64,000 nt of DNA from NCBI RefSeq assembly GCF_004345855.1, contig NZ_SLXN01000003.1, positions 124,001 through 188,000 of the forward strand, read 5' to 3'. Numbering within the stretch: position 1 is the first letter of the stretch; each line of letters starts with the position of its first letter. The notes beneath the pieces are model-generated. The model made no database searches and was not told where the DNA came from. It was given only the letters and a program-made list of their open reading frames with translations. Position numbers and translations under genes: made by a program. This stretch comes from Sphingomonas sp. BK235. GTDB lineage: Bacteria; Pseudomonadota; Alphaproteobacteria; Sphingomonadales; Sphingomonadaceae. Positions 16,143 through 24,203 of the stretch are shown piece by piece.

Positions 16143-19100
16143 GTGTCGATCTTCTACGATGCCAGTGGTCGGCGCGGCCGTCGCGTGCGCGCGACGCTGG
16201 CCGCCGCGACGCTGCTGCCGCTCGCCGCGCTGGCGCTGTTGGCGGCGCTGCTGCTCCACCCGCTCGACCGCGTCGCGCCGCGGCTGGTCGGCGATGCGCC
16301 GCGTCCCGAGGCGCTGACGCCGGTCGCGACGCATGCCGCCCCGGGCGGCTGGCTCCCGCGCGCGGCCGTCCCCGCGCGGGCGCACGATACGATGGGCTTC
16401 TACATGCCGTGGGATGCGCCCTCGCGTGCCGCGCTCGCGGCGCATGTCGACGCCCTCGACTGGCTCGTGCCCGGCATCGCGAGCGTCACGGGCGCGGACC
16501 ATCGCCTGACGATCGAGGACGACGACACGCTGGCGCCGCTGCTCGCGCGCACCCCGCACCGGCCGCGGCTGCTGCCGATGGTGCAGAATGCGCGGGCCGA
16601 TGGCCAGTGGGACGGCGCCGCCACCGCCGCGTTGCTCGCCGACCCGCGCGCGCGCCGCAGCTTCGCGAACCGGCTCGAGCGGCTGGTGGCCGAGCGGCAG
16701 GGGGCGGGGGTGATGCTCGACCTCGAGAGCCTGCCCGCCTCCGCGCACCGCGACTATCTCCGCTTCCTCGGCGAGATGCGCGCTCGCTTCGCACCGCGCG
16801 GCTGGGTGGTGATGCTCGCCGCCCCCGTCGCCGACCCCGACTGGGATCTGGCGGCCTATGCGCGCGCCGCCGATCGCGTCGTGCTGATGGCCTATGACGA
16901 GCATTGGATGGGCGGCGAGGCGGGGCCGATCGCGTCGCAGCCCTGGTTCGCCCGCGTCGTCGCGGACGCGGTCGCGCGCGTCGGCGCCGACAAGGCGACC
17001 GTGGCGATCGGCAGCTATGCCTATGACTGGACCGGACGGCGCACCGAGCCGCGCGCGGTGGCCGACGCCTGGGCGCTGGCGCGTCGCGCCGGCACGATGC
17101 CGGTCTTCGACGCGGCGAGCGGCAACAGCCATTTCTCCTACCGCCTCGGCGCCGAGCGCCACGACGTCTGGCTGCTCGACGCCGCCAGCGCCGCCAACCA
17201 GCTCGCCGCGATCCGTCGCACCGGCGCGGCGGGGGTGGCGCTGTGGCGGCTCGGCAGCGAGGACCCGGGGGTGTGGCCGCTGCTCGCGGGGCGGGGGCTG
17301 CCCGCGCGTGAGGCGCTGCCCGCGACCGACGCGGTGACGGTGGAGGGGCAGGGCGAGATCCTGCGCATCGCCGCGGCCGCGGCCAGCGGCGAACGCACTT
17401 ATGCCATGCGCGACGGCTTGGTGCGCGACGAGCGCTGGCAGCGCCTGCCCGGGCCCGACGTGGTGGAGCGCGCCGGCGCGCGCCGCCGACTGGTCGCGCT
17501 CACCTTCGACGACGGCCCGGACCCGCGCTGGACCTCGCGATTGCTCGACGTGCTGCGGCGCGAGCGCGCGCCGGCGACCTTCTTCGTCACTGGTGCCAAC
17601 GCGCTGGGGCAGGGGGCGCTGCTGCGCCGCATCGTCGCCGAGGGCAGCGAGTTGGGCAATCATTCCACCACCCACGCCGATCTCGGGCGCCGGTCGGAGG
17701 CGGACATCGCGCTGGAACTGCGCGCCACCGAGCGGCTGGTCGAGGCCTATACCGGGCGCGCGATGACATTGTTCCGGCCGCCCTTCCTCGGTGACGCCGA
17801 TCCCGACCGCCGCGACGAGCTCCACGCCAGCCGCGCCGCCGCGCGCCTCGGCTATGTCACCGTCGGCCTCAACGTCGACCCGCTCGACTGGGAGCGGCCC
17901 GACGCCGCGACGATCGCGCGCCGCGTCATCGCCGGAGTGGAAGCAGGCACCGCGCAGAAGCCCGCGCAGATCGTGCTGCTCCACGATTCGGGGGGCGATC
18001 GCACCCAGACGCTCGCGGCATTGCCGGCGATCATCCGCGGGCTGCGCGCGCGCGGTTATGAGCTGGTCCCCGCCTCGGCGCTCGCGGGTCTGTCGCGCGA
18101 CGCGGCGATGCCGCGGCTCGACGCGGCGGTGGGGGCGCAGGCGGCGGGGGCGCGGACGCTGTTCGACGCGGTCGCCTGGACGCGCGACACGCTCGGCTGG
18201 CTGTTCGCCGCAGCGATCGCGCTGGGGATCGCGCGCTCGCTGTCGCTCACCGCTCTGGCGCTATGGCGTCGCCGCGATGCCGCCCCCGCGGTGGCGCCGC
18301 ATCTCGTCCCCGGCTTCGTGTCGGTCCTGATCCCGGCGTTCAACGAGGCGCGCGTGATCGAAACCTCGGTGCGCCGCATCCTCGCCAGCACCGGAGTGCG
18401 GATCGAGGTGATCGTGATCGACGACGGCTCGACCGACGGCACCTCCGACGTGGTGCGCGGGGCGTTCGCGATCGACCCGCGGGTGCGGCTGTTGACGCTG
18501 AGCAACGGCGGCAAGGCGCGCGCGCTCAACACCGCGCTGGCGCAGGCGCGCGGCGACGTGGTGATCGCGCTCGACGCCGACACCCAGTTCGAGGCGGACA
18601 CGATCGCGAGGCTGACCCGCTGGTTCGGCGATCCGGCGATCGGCGCGGTCGCGGGCTGCGCGAAGGTGGGCAATCGCGTCAACCTCATCACGCGCTGGCA
18701 GGCGCTGGAATATGTCACCGCGCAGCAGCTCGAGCGCCGCGCGCTCGCCGCGCTGGGAGCGGTGACGGTGGTGCCCGGCGCGGTCGGTGCGTGGCGCCGC
18801 GTCGCGCTCGACCAGGTCGGCGGCTATCCCGAGGACACGCTGGCCGAGGATCAGGACCTCACCATCGCGGTGCAGCGCGCGGGCTGGCGCGTCGCCTGCG
18901 ACAATGAGGCGGTCGCCTGGACCGAGGCGCCCGAGACGGTGCGCGCTCTGTTCAAGCAGCGCTTCCGCTGGGCCTATGGGACGTTGCAGTGCCTGTGGAA
19001 GCATCGCGCGCTGATCGGGCGCGGGCGGCCGCGCGGGCTCGCCTGGGTCGGCCTGCCGCAGGCGCTGCTGTTCCAGTTCGGCTTCACCTTGGTCGCGCCG

Positions 19101-19478
19101 CTGATCGACCTCGGGCTGATCGCTGGCGTCGGCGGGACGGCATGGCGCGTGTACGATCGCGGCTGGGATGCGGCGGGGGGCGATGCCGTGGCCGTGGCGG
19201 GGTTCTGGCTGGCGTTCACCGCGATCGATCTCGCCTGCGGCTGGATCGCCTTCCGGCTCGACCCGCGCGAGGCGCGCTTCCCCGCGCTGCGGCTGCTGTT
19301 CCAGCGCTTCGGGTACCGCCAGATCCTCTATGCGGTGGTGCTGCGCGCGGTCTATGCCGCGCTCACCGGGCCCAGGGTCGGCTGGGGCAAGCTGGAGCGA
19401 ACCGGCAGCGTCGACGCGGGGCCGGGCGCGATCGTGCGCACGGGGGAGACGCCGCCGGCGCTGCCGAAGGCGGCCTGA
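16143..19478 (+). CDS. GH18-like / polysaccharide deacetylase / GT2 fusion
   Basis: One 1111-residue membrane protein with three enzyme domains. After an N-terminal anchor (residues about 18-40) comes a GH18-like domain (about 85-390) with VMLDLES near 191-197, keeping the last Asp and Glu of the DxxDxDxE motif, and LMAYDEHW. Next is a NodB deacetylase (about 445-660) with TFDDGPDP at 454, GNHSTTHADL and FRPPFLG. A transmembrane segment near 690-710 leads to a family 2 glycosyltransferase (about 720-950) with SVLIPAFNEAR, VIDDGSTDGT, ALDADTQ, EDQDLT and QRFRW at 939, then C-terminal membrane helices. Hydrolase, deacetylase and synthase together recall PgaB plus PgaC, so synthesis and N-deacetylation of a beta-linked amino-sugar polymer is the likely role. 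The polymer is not identified. Confidence 0.92.
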   Translation: MSIFYDASGRRGRRVRATLAAATLLPLAALALLAALLLHPLDRVAPRLVGDAPRPEALTPVATHAAPGGWLPRAAVPARAHDTMGFYMPWDAPSRAALAAHVDALDWLVPGIASVTGADHRLTIEDDDTLAPLLARTPHRPRLLPMVQNARADGQWDGAATAALLADPRARRSFANRLERLVAERQGAGVMLDLESLPASAHRDYLRFLGEMRARFAPRGWVVMLAAPVADPDWDLAAYARAADRVVLMAYDEHWMGGEAGPIASQPWFARVVADAVARVGADKATVAIGSYAYDWTGRRTEPRAVADAWALARRAGTMPVFDAASGNSHFSYRLGAERHDVWLLDAASAANQLAAIRRTGAAGVALWRLGSEDPGVWPLLAGRGLPAREALPATDAVTVEGQGEILRIAAAAASGERTYAMRDGLVRDERWQRLPGPDVVERAGARRRLVALTFDDGPDPRWTSRLLDVLRRERAPATFFVTGANALGQGALLRRIVAEGSELGNHSTTHADLGRRSEADIALELRATERLVEAYTGRAMTLFRPPFLGDADPDRRDELHASRAAARLGYVTVGLNVDPLDWERPDAATIARRVIAGVEAGTAQKPAQIVLLHDSGGDRTQTLAALPAIIRGLRARGYELVPASALAGLSRDAAMPRLDAAVGAQAAGARTLFDAVAWTRDTLGWLFAAAIALGIARSLSLTALALWRRRDAAPAVAPHLVPGFVSVLIPAFNEARVIETSVRRILASTGVRIEVIVIDDGSTDGTSDVVRGAFAIDPRVRLLTLSNGGKARALNTALAQARGDVVIALDADTQFEADTIARLTRWFGDPAIGAVAGCAKVGNRVNLITRWQALEYVTAQQLERRALAALGAVTVVPGAVGAWRRVALDQVGGYPEDTLAEDQDLTIAVQRAGWRVACDNEAVAWTEAPETVRALFKQRFRWAYGTLQCLWKHRALIGRGRPRGLAWVGLPQALLFQFGFTLVAPLIDLGLIAGVGGTAWRVYDRGWDAAGGDAVAVAGFWLAFTAIDLACGWIAFRLDPREARFPALRLLFQRFGYRQILYAVVLRAVYAALTGPRVGWGKLERTGSVDAGPGAIVRTGETPPALPKAA

Positions 19479-19485
19479 GCGGCGC

Positions 19486-20655
19486 TCACATGATCGCGTG
19501 CGGCACGTAGCGGGCGAGGTCGCGCGTGATCGGGCCGTCGTCCTCGCGCATCGACAGCGCCACGGGCTCGTCGCCGACGATCCACGAGCCGACCACCGCG
19601 TGCTGGCCGTCGAACACGGGCAGCGGCTGATAGGCCTGGACGATATGGCCTTCCGCGCCATAGCCGCCTTCCAGCGGCGCGGCCGCGTCGCCGTCGCCGG
19701 CGCCGACCAGCTCGATGTCCCAGCCCTCGCGCGAGAACAGCGGCTTGCGCACGTGGCGCGGGCCGATCGCGGCGACGCCCGCGGCGTCGTCGGCGAAGGC
19801 GGCAGGGAGCAGGTTGGGGTGGCCGCGGTGGCGCTCCCACAGCAAGGGGAGGATGCCCTTGTTCGACAATAGCGCCTTCCACGCCGGTTCGAGGAACAAG
19901 GTCTTCGTCGTCGGCAGCTGCGCGGCATAGGGCTCGCGCAGCATGTCCTCCCACGGGTAGAGCTTGAACAAGGCGCCGATCAGCAGCGACTCCTCGTCGA
20001 CGAAGGCGCCCTCGGCGTCGACCCCGATCCGGTCGATCGCGACGAACTGCGGGTCGAGCCCGGCCTGGCGCGCGACCTCCTCGAGGTAGCGCACCGTCTG
20101 CCGGTCCTCGATCGAGTCCGTCACGCTGCTGAAATGGACCAGGCTGCGCGGCGTGAACAGGGTCGCGAACCGTTCCAGCAGCGCGTCGTGCAGGCGATTA
20201 TATTGGTCGGCGTCGGCCGGCAGCGTGCCGTCGGCGACGCGATCCTCCAGCCACTGCCATTGGAACAGCGCGGTCTCGTACAGGCTGGTCGGCGTGTCGG
20301 CGTTATATTCGAGCAGCTTGGCCGGGCCGCTGCCGTCATAGGCGAAGTCGAAGCGGCCGTAGAGCGACGGCGCCTTCGCGCGCCACGACGCTGCCACCAT
20401 GTCGCGCATCTCGGCCGGGATGGCGAGCCGCTGCATCAGCGCGTCGCTCGCCACCACCTCCTCGACCAAAGCGAGGCAGAGCTGGTGCAACTCGCCCGAG
20501 GGCGCCTCGATCCGCTCCTCGATCTCGTCGAGCGAGAAACGGTAATAAGCACGCTCGTCCCAGTAACGCTGGCCGTCGAGATGGTGGAAGGTGAAGCCCA
20601 TCGCGCGCGCGGTCTCCTCCCATCCGGGACGCTCGCCGCTGACGATCCGCTCCAC
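19486..20655 (-). CDS. yjfC: Glutathionylspermidine synthase-like ATP-grasp ligase (YjfC type)
   Basis: 389 residues, the synthetase half only (no CHAP amidase domain). ATP-grasp family hallmarks: YGRFDFAYDGSGPAKLLEYN running into ADTPTSLYETALFQW, FLEPAWKALLSNKGILPLLW, and RKPLFSREGWDIEL with GSWIVGDEP at the end. E. coli YjfC and YgiC are relatives. The family forms amide bonds; glutathionylspermidine need not be the product, and peptide or protein tagging has been proposed for relatives. It is the distal gene after yjfI and the PspA-like gene (14 bp gap), so a role in a PspA-linked membrane system is the best inference. Confidence 0.92.
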   Translation of the reverse strand: MERIVSGERPGWEETARAMGFTFHHLDGQRYWDERAYYRFSLDEIEERIEAPSGELHQLCLALVEEVVASDALMQRLAIPAEMRDMVAASWRAKAPSLYGRFDFAYDGSGPAKLLEYNADTPTSLYETALFQWQWLEDRVADGTLPADADQYNRLHDALLERFATLFTPRSLVHFSSVTDSIEDRQTVRYLEEVARQAGLDPQFVAIDRIGVDAEGAFVDEESLLIGALFKLYPWEDMLREPYAAQLPTTKTLFLEPAWKALLSNKGILPLLWERHRGHPNLLPAAFADDAAGVAAIGPRHVRKPLFSREGWDIELVGAGDGDAAAPLEGGYGAEGHIVQAYQPLPVFDGQHAVVGSWIVGDEPVALSMREDDGPITRDLARYVPHAIM

Positions 20656-20669
20656 CCGCCGCCGCCCGC

Positions 20670-21410
20670 TCAGTCGCGCGACGTGTCGCGGCTGCGGTCG
20701 TCGAGCCGCAGCGGTTCGCCGCTCTGCTTCGGCGCCGCGAGCCGCGCGAGGATGTCGTCCGCGCTGCTCGAGCCGGGCAGCAGCCCCGCGGCCTGGAGCT
20801 TGGCGTCGAGGTCGGCGCCGGTGCGCATGTCCTCCAGCTCGGCCGCGGCACGGAACTTCTCCTCGCGGACGGCCTGGCGCTCCTTGAGCCGCTTGAGGCT
20901 GTCCGCCGCCGAGCCGAGCTGCGACGAGGCGCCGCTGGTATTTGCGGCGATCGCCGCCTGCGCCTGCTGCACGCTCTCGTTGGCGCGCACCACGTCGACC
21001 TCGCGGCGGAGCGACTCGATCTTGCCGTCGCCCGACTTGATGATGCCGCGCATCCGGTCCTCTGCGGTGCGCATCTCCTCCACCTGCGGGCGCTTGCCGC
21101 CGAGCTCCTGCTCGATCGTCGCCAGCCGCTGCGCCACCTCGCGCGCCAGGTCCATGTCACCGCGCGCCATCGCCGCGCGCGCCGACGCCTCGTACTTCTC
21201 TTGCTGCGCGGCGAGCGCCTCGATGTCCTTCTCGATCAGGCGGCGCTTGGCGGTGAGCGTGGCGAGATCGTCGCGCGCCTTGGCCTGCGCCGCGCCGGCG
21301 TCGCGGATCTGCTGGTCCAGGATCGTCAGCGCGCGCGCGTCGACCACCGACTGCCCCGCCTCGTGCGCGGTGCCGCGTACCAGAGTGACGAACTGCTTCC
21401 ACATCGACAT
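20670..21410 (-). CDS. yjfJ: PspA/IM30 family protein (YjfJ type)
   Basis: 246 residues, mostly long coiled coil. Starts MSMWKQFVTLVRGTAHEAGQ with the family's amphipathic N-terminal helix, continues IRDAGAAQAKARDDLATLTA and ends with a low-complexity tail after LEDMRTGADLDAKLQAAGLL. PspA/Vipp1 relatives coat and stabilise inner membranes as ESCRT-III-like polymers. The neighbours are DUF2170 and the ATP-grasp ligase rather than pspF, pspB or pspC, which places it in the YjfJ branch rather than the classical phage-shock operon. Confidence 0.93.
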   Translation of the reverse strand: MSMWKQFVTLVRGTAHEAGQSVVDARALTILDQQIRDAGAAQAKARDDLATLTAKRRLIEKDIEALAAQQEKYEASARAAMARGDMDLAREVAQRLATIEQELGGKRPQVEEMRTAEDRMRGIIKSGDGKIESLRREVDVVRANESVQQAQAAIAANTSGASSQLGSAADSLKRLKERQAVREEKFRAAAELEDMRTGADLDAKLQAAGLLPGSSSADDILARLAAPKQSGEPLRLDDRSRDTSRD

Positions 21411-21438
21411 GACGTATCGGTCCTTGAGGGAATGAGGG

Positions 21439-21867
21439 TCAGGCAGCGGCGAAGGCGTCGCGCAGGTCGGCCGCGGCGTCCAGCGCGTTCTGCGCCAGGA
21501 CGCGCAGCTCGATCAGGATCTCGCGCTCGCTCGACTCGATCGAGAGCTCGCCGATCAGCTCGTAATATTCACGCCCGTCCAGCTCGGTGATGGCGAAGTT
21601 GGAGAGCGGCACCAGCTTCTGCGCCTTGAGCAGGAAGCGGTTGAACTTCTCCGCCTCGGGCTGCTCGTCGACCGGCCACAGCAGCGTGGAGACGACGATC
21701 TGCTCGCCCGCGCAGCTGACGAACACCGCGAGGTCGCCGTGCTCGTGCATCGTCACGCGCAGCACCGGCTCGGCCGACTCGATCCGCTCGACGCTCAGTT
21801 CCTCGCGGTGCGCGCCGAGCGCGTCCGCCAGCCGACCGATCGTCCATACCCGCGCCGTGTCGCTCAC
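21439..21867 (-). CDS. yjfI: DUF2170 family protein (YjfI type)
   Basis: 142 residues from the GTG at 21867 (AGGAG about ten bases upstream). Blocks TIGRLADALGAHREELSVER, EHGDLAVFVSCAGEQIVVST, FNRFLLKAQKLVPLSNFAIT and YYELIGELSIES identify DUF2170. Soluble, acidic, no signal. The frame continues upstream to 22548 but that would run through the divergent DUF2491 gene, so the short form is chosen. First gene of the minus-strand arm: yjfI-yjfJ-yjfC. Confidence 0.88.
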   Translation of the reverse strand: MSDTARVWTIGRLADALGAHREELSVERIESAEPVLRVTMHEHGDLAVFVSCAGEQIVVSTLLWPVDEQPEAEKFNRFLLKAQKLVPLSNFAITELDGREYYELIGELSIESSEREILIELRVLAQNALDAAADLRDAFAAA

Positions 21868-21954
21868 CGATCGCTGCTCCTGCCGTTCACGCCTGTTGAC
21901 ACCCCCCGCATTAGCCCGCACCCGGAGGCAAGGAAAGGCGCGACGGGTGACGGC
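21868..21954. promoter_or_regulatory. Divergent intergenic control region of the yjf-type locus
   Basis: 87 bp separate the yjfI-like start on the minus strand from the yjfK-like start on the plus strand, so promoters for both arms must lie here or overlap the 5' coding ends. A TTGACA hexamer is visible at 21896-21901 on the plus strand but without a convincing -10 partner. Shared regulation of both arms is inferred. Confidence 0.45.
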
Positions 21955-22596
21955 ATGATCTTCGGCAGCCTCTTCGGCGGCGGGCGCGACGAGGCGGCGC
22001 GACCCAGCGTGGCGGTGGTGCGCGACATTACGATCGGGCGGATGGTGCGGCTCGACCCACTGGCGTGGCGACGGCTGAGCGGCGGCGTGTTCACGCTCGA
22101 CCGCGATACGCTCGAGATCACCGCGCAGGGGCTGATCAAGCTCGACGACGGCGGCTATGTGCACCGCTTCTACACCGACGACGAGCTGATGCTCCAGGCG
22201 GTGAGCCAGCAGGCGGACGGCAGCGATGCCGACGATTTCACGCTGTTCCGCCCGTGGTCGTCGACCTACGCGAGCGGCGGCTGGGACGACGCCGCCTTCC
22301 GCGAGCGCATGACCAGGCCCGAGTGGGTCGAGGGCGGGCTGCCGCCGTTCCGCCGCTACTGGTACGAGGGCGACGACCGCGTCCAGCCGCCGGTGCAATT
22401 GTGGGAGGCGCTCTATTACGAGCGCGCCGGCGCGCCGGTGAAGCACATCCGCCAGCAATGCATGCTCTACGCGCGCGACCTCGCACCCGAGGGGCAGGAG
22501 CTGCTGCTCGCGGTGGCGACCAGCCCAGAGGGCGGCGACACGACCCACGACCTGATGGTGGGGCTGCCGCTGTCGCCGGCGGAGTTCAGCGCGTGA
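21955..22596 (+). CDS. yjfK: DUF2491 family protein (YjfK type)
   Basis: 213 residues. Recognised by VVRDITIGRMVRLDPLAWRR, DTLEITAQGLIKLDDGGYVH followed by RFYTDDELMLQAV, RYWYEGDDRVQPPVQLWEAL and a C-terminal TTHDLMVGLPLSPAEF. Soluble, function unknown. In E. coli it lies between yjfJ and yjfL; here it leads the plus-strand arm and is separated from the DUF350 gene by about 250 bp that contain a 96-bp palindromic repeat. Confidence 0.88.
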   Translation: MIFGSLFGGGRDEAARPSVAVVRDITIGRMVRLDPLAWRRLSGGVFTLDRDTLEITAQGLIKLDDGGYVHRFYTDDELMLQAVSQQADGSDADDFTLFRPWSSTYASGGWDDAAFRERMTRPEWVEGGLPPFRRYWYEGDDRVQPPVQLWEALYYERAGAPVKHIRQQCMLYARDLAPEGQELLLAVATSPEGGDTTHDLMVGLPLSPAEFSA

Positions 22597-22664
22597 GCGG
22601 CGTCGCTCTTTCCCTTTCCCATCCGGTCAGCCCCGCTACCCTTTCGTCATCCCCGCTCCTCTTC

Positions 22665-22760
22665 CGTCATCCCCGCGAAGGCGGGGATCCAGACGCGCTG
22701 ACGTTCGCGCTGGAGCCGCATCGTCAGCGTCTATGGATCCCCGCCTTCGCGGGGATGACG
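22665..22760. repeat. REPIN-like 96-bp composite palindrome, copy 1
   Basis: Begins CGTCATCCCCGCGAAGGCGG and ends with its near-exact inverse (CCGCCTTCGCGGGGATGACG). Each arm is itself a hairpin (CCCCGC..GCGGGG) with a GTCAT head, and the centre is unrelated. A partial extra head (CGTCATCCCCGCT) lies 20 bp upstream. It sits between the yjfK-like and yjfL-like genes and could form a transcript hairpin within that arm. Confidence 0.9.
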
Positions 22761-22849
22761 TGGGTGGGAGAGTGCGGCGCTAGTCTCCGGCGTTTAAACA
22801 AGCCTTTCTCTCAACCATTCGCCCCGCCACTTAAACGGGAGACGCCATC

Positions 22850-23266
22850 GTGACGCTCGACCTTCCCGCCTATCTCGCCGGCGTGGGCCATTTCCTGCTC
22901 GCCTTCGGAATGGCCTGCGTACTGCTCGCGCTGTTCAAGGCGACCTACCAGAAATCCACCCCCTACGACGAGCGCGCGCTGGTGGCCGAAGGCAATGTCG
23001 CCGCCGCGCTCGCCTTCGGCGGCGCGATCGTCGGCTTCGCGCTGCCGCTCGCCTCGGCGCTGAGCGAGACCACCGACCCGGTCGAGTTCGTCGCCTGGGC
23101 GGTGCTCGCCGGCGCGATCCAGGTGCTCGCCAGCCTGGTGGTGCGCCGCGTGGTGGTCCGCGACATGGCGCGGCGGCTCGAGGAGGGTAATGTCGCCAGC
23201 GGCGTCTATGCCGCGGCGACGTCGATCTCGGTCGGGCTGCTCAACGCCGCCAGCATGACCTATTGA
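22850..23266 (+). CDS. yjfL: DUF350 family inner-membrane protein (YjfL type)
   Basis: 138 residues with four predicted membrane helices (about 9-29, 48-68, 80-103 and 116-136). Conserved-looking features: FLLAFGMACVLLALFKATYQ, NVAAALAFGGAIVGFALPLA and NVASGVYAAATSISVGLLNA, a two-repeat layout typical of DUF350/YjfL. A channel or membrane-sensor role has been speculated for the family; none is shown. Seven bases separate it from the DUF1190 gene. Confidence 0.9.
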   Translation: MTLDLPAYLAGVGHFLLAFGMACVLLALFKATYQKSTPYDERALVAEGNVAAALAFGGAIVGFALPLASALSETTDPVEFVAWAVLAGAIQVLASLVVRRVVVRDMARRLEEGNVASGVYAAATSISVGLLNAASMTY

Positions 23267-23273
23267 GGTCGCC

Positions 23274-23918
23274 ATGACCGAGTCGACCGTTCCGCGCCGC
23301 CGCCTGCGCTCCGCCGCCGCGGGTCTTTCCGCCGCGAGCGCGCTGGCGATGCTCTCCGCCTGCGACCCGCAGCCCAGCGACGAGCAGGTCTCGCGCGAGC
23401 GCTACGGCGCGCCCACCGAGGTCGCCGCCTTCAACAATGTCGAGGAATGCAAGGCCAGCGGCGCCTTCGCGCAGGTGACGTGCGAGGAGGCCGCCCGCAA
23501 CGCCGCCGCGGAAGACAGCAAGACCGCGCCGCGCTTCGCCGACCGCGACGTGTGCGAGGACCAGTTCGGCGCCGGTCAATGCCTCGTCCGCAACGAGGGC
23601 GGGCAGAGCTTCTTCGTGCCGCTGTTGACCGGATTCATGATCGGGCGGCTGCTCAACGGGCCGGGCTACCGCTACTCGGGCCTGTACCGCAGCGGCCGCG
23701 ACGACCGCTATTACACGCCGGGCGGCGCGTGGCTGTACGGCGGCGGCTACGGTGGGCGGGGCTATGGCTATCAGGTCGGCTCGCGCGCGATCACCGCGCC
23801 GGTGACGACGCAGCGGATCCAGACGCGCAGCTCGGTGGTGTCGCGCGGCGGCTTCGGCGGGCGCGTCTCGGCGCGGTCGAGCGGCGGCTGGGGCGGGGGA
23901 CGCTCGTTCGGGGGGTGA
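23274..23918 (+). CDS. yjfM: DUF1190 family lipoprotein-like protein (YjfM type)
   Basis: 214 residues. The N-terminus has a basic start and hydrophobic stretch ending LAMLSACDP, a plausible lipobox with Cys. The DUF1190 core follows: AFNNVEECKASGAFAQVTCE, RFADRDVCEDQFGAGQCLVR and FFVPLLTGFMIGRLL, then a long Gly/Tyr/Arg/Ser-rich tail (YGGGYGGRGYGYQVG up to GGWGGGRSFGG). Probably anchored in the envelope with a flexible tail. Partner of the yjf-type system; function unknown. Confidence 0.88.
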   Translation: MTESTVPRRRLRSAAAGLSAASALAMLSACDPQPSDEQVSRERYGAPTEVAAFNNVEECKASGAFAQVTCEEAARNAAAEDSKTAPRFADRDVCEDQFGAGQCLVRNEGGQSFFVPLLTGFMIGRLLNGPGYRYSGLYRSGRDDRYYTPGGAWLYGGGYGGRGYGYQVGSRAITAPVTTQRIQTRSSVVSRGGFGGRVSARSSGGWGGGRSFGG

Positions 23919-24002
23919 CGCGGGCGGGGAGGTCGGCGCGGACGACCCACGCCGCTTCTTACTCCCCGCCGTCCCGTGACTCCCCGCCGTCCCGTTACTC
24001 CC

Positions 24003-24098
24003 CGTCATCCCGGACTTGTTCCGGGATCCACCCGTCCGCGAGCGCAGCGGCGTCGGCGTACGCGAAAGGCTGGATCCCGGAACAAGTCCGGGATGACG
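24003..24098. repeat. REPIN-like 96-bp composite palindrome, copy 2
   Basis: Left arm CGTCATCCCGGACTTGTTCC, right arm its inverse ending CCGGGATGACG. Lies between the yjfM-like gene and pncB. Just upstream, 23962-24000 holds two 18-bp tandem units (CTCCCCGCCGTCCCGT..). The whole 285-bp gap has no gene. Confidence 0.92.
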
Positions 24099-24203
24099 GA
24101 CGAGGGGCGACACGGCGGCGTCCGACGACCGCTATCGGCGGCAAACGGGCTCACCTCCAAGGCCCCCCTTCATCCCCGCGCCTGCACCGCTTATGCCCCC
24201 GGC

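Noticed and set aside
19486..20655. Bifunctional glutathionylspermidine synthetase/amidase
   Set aside because: Only the ATP-grasp half is present; there is no N-terminal CHAP amidase domain, and the neighbours point to the YjfC type.
21439..22548. Reading the DUF2170 gene as a 369-residue protein
   Set aside because: The extension runs opposite the DUF2491 gene and is compositionally noise. The GTG at 21867 gives the family length.
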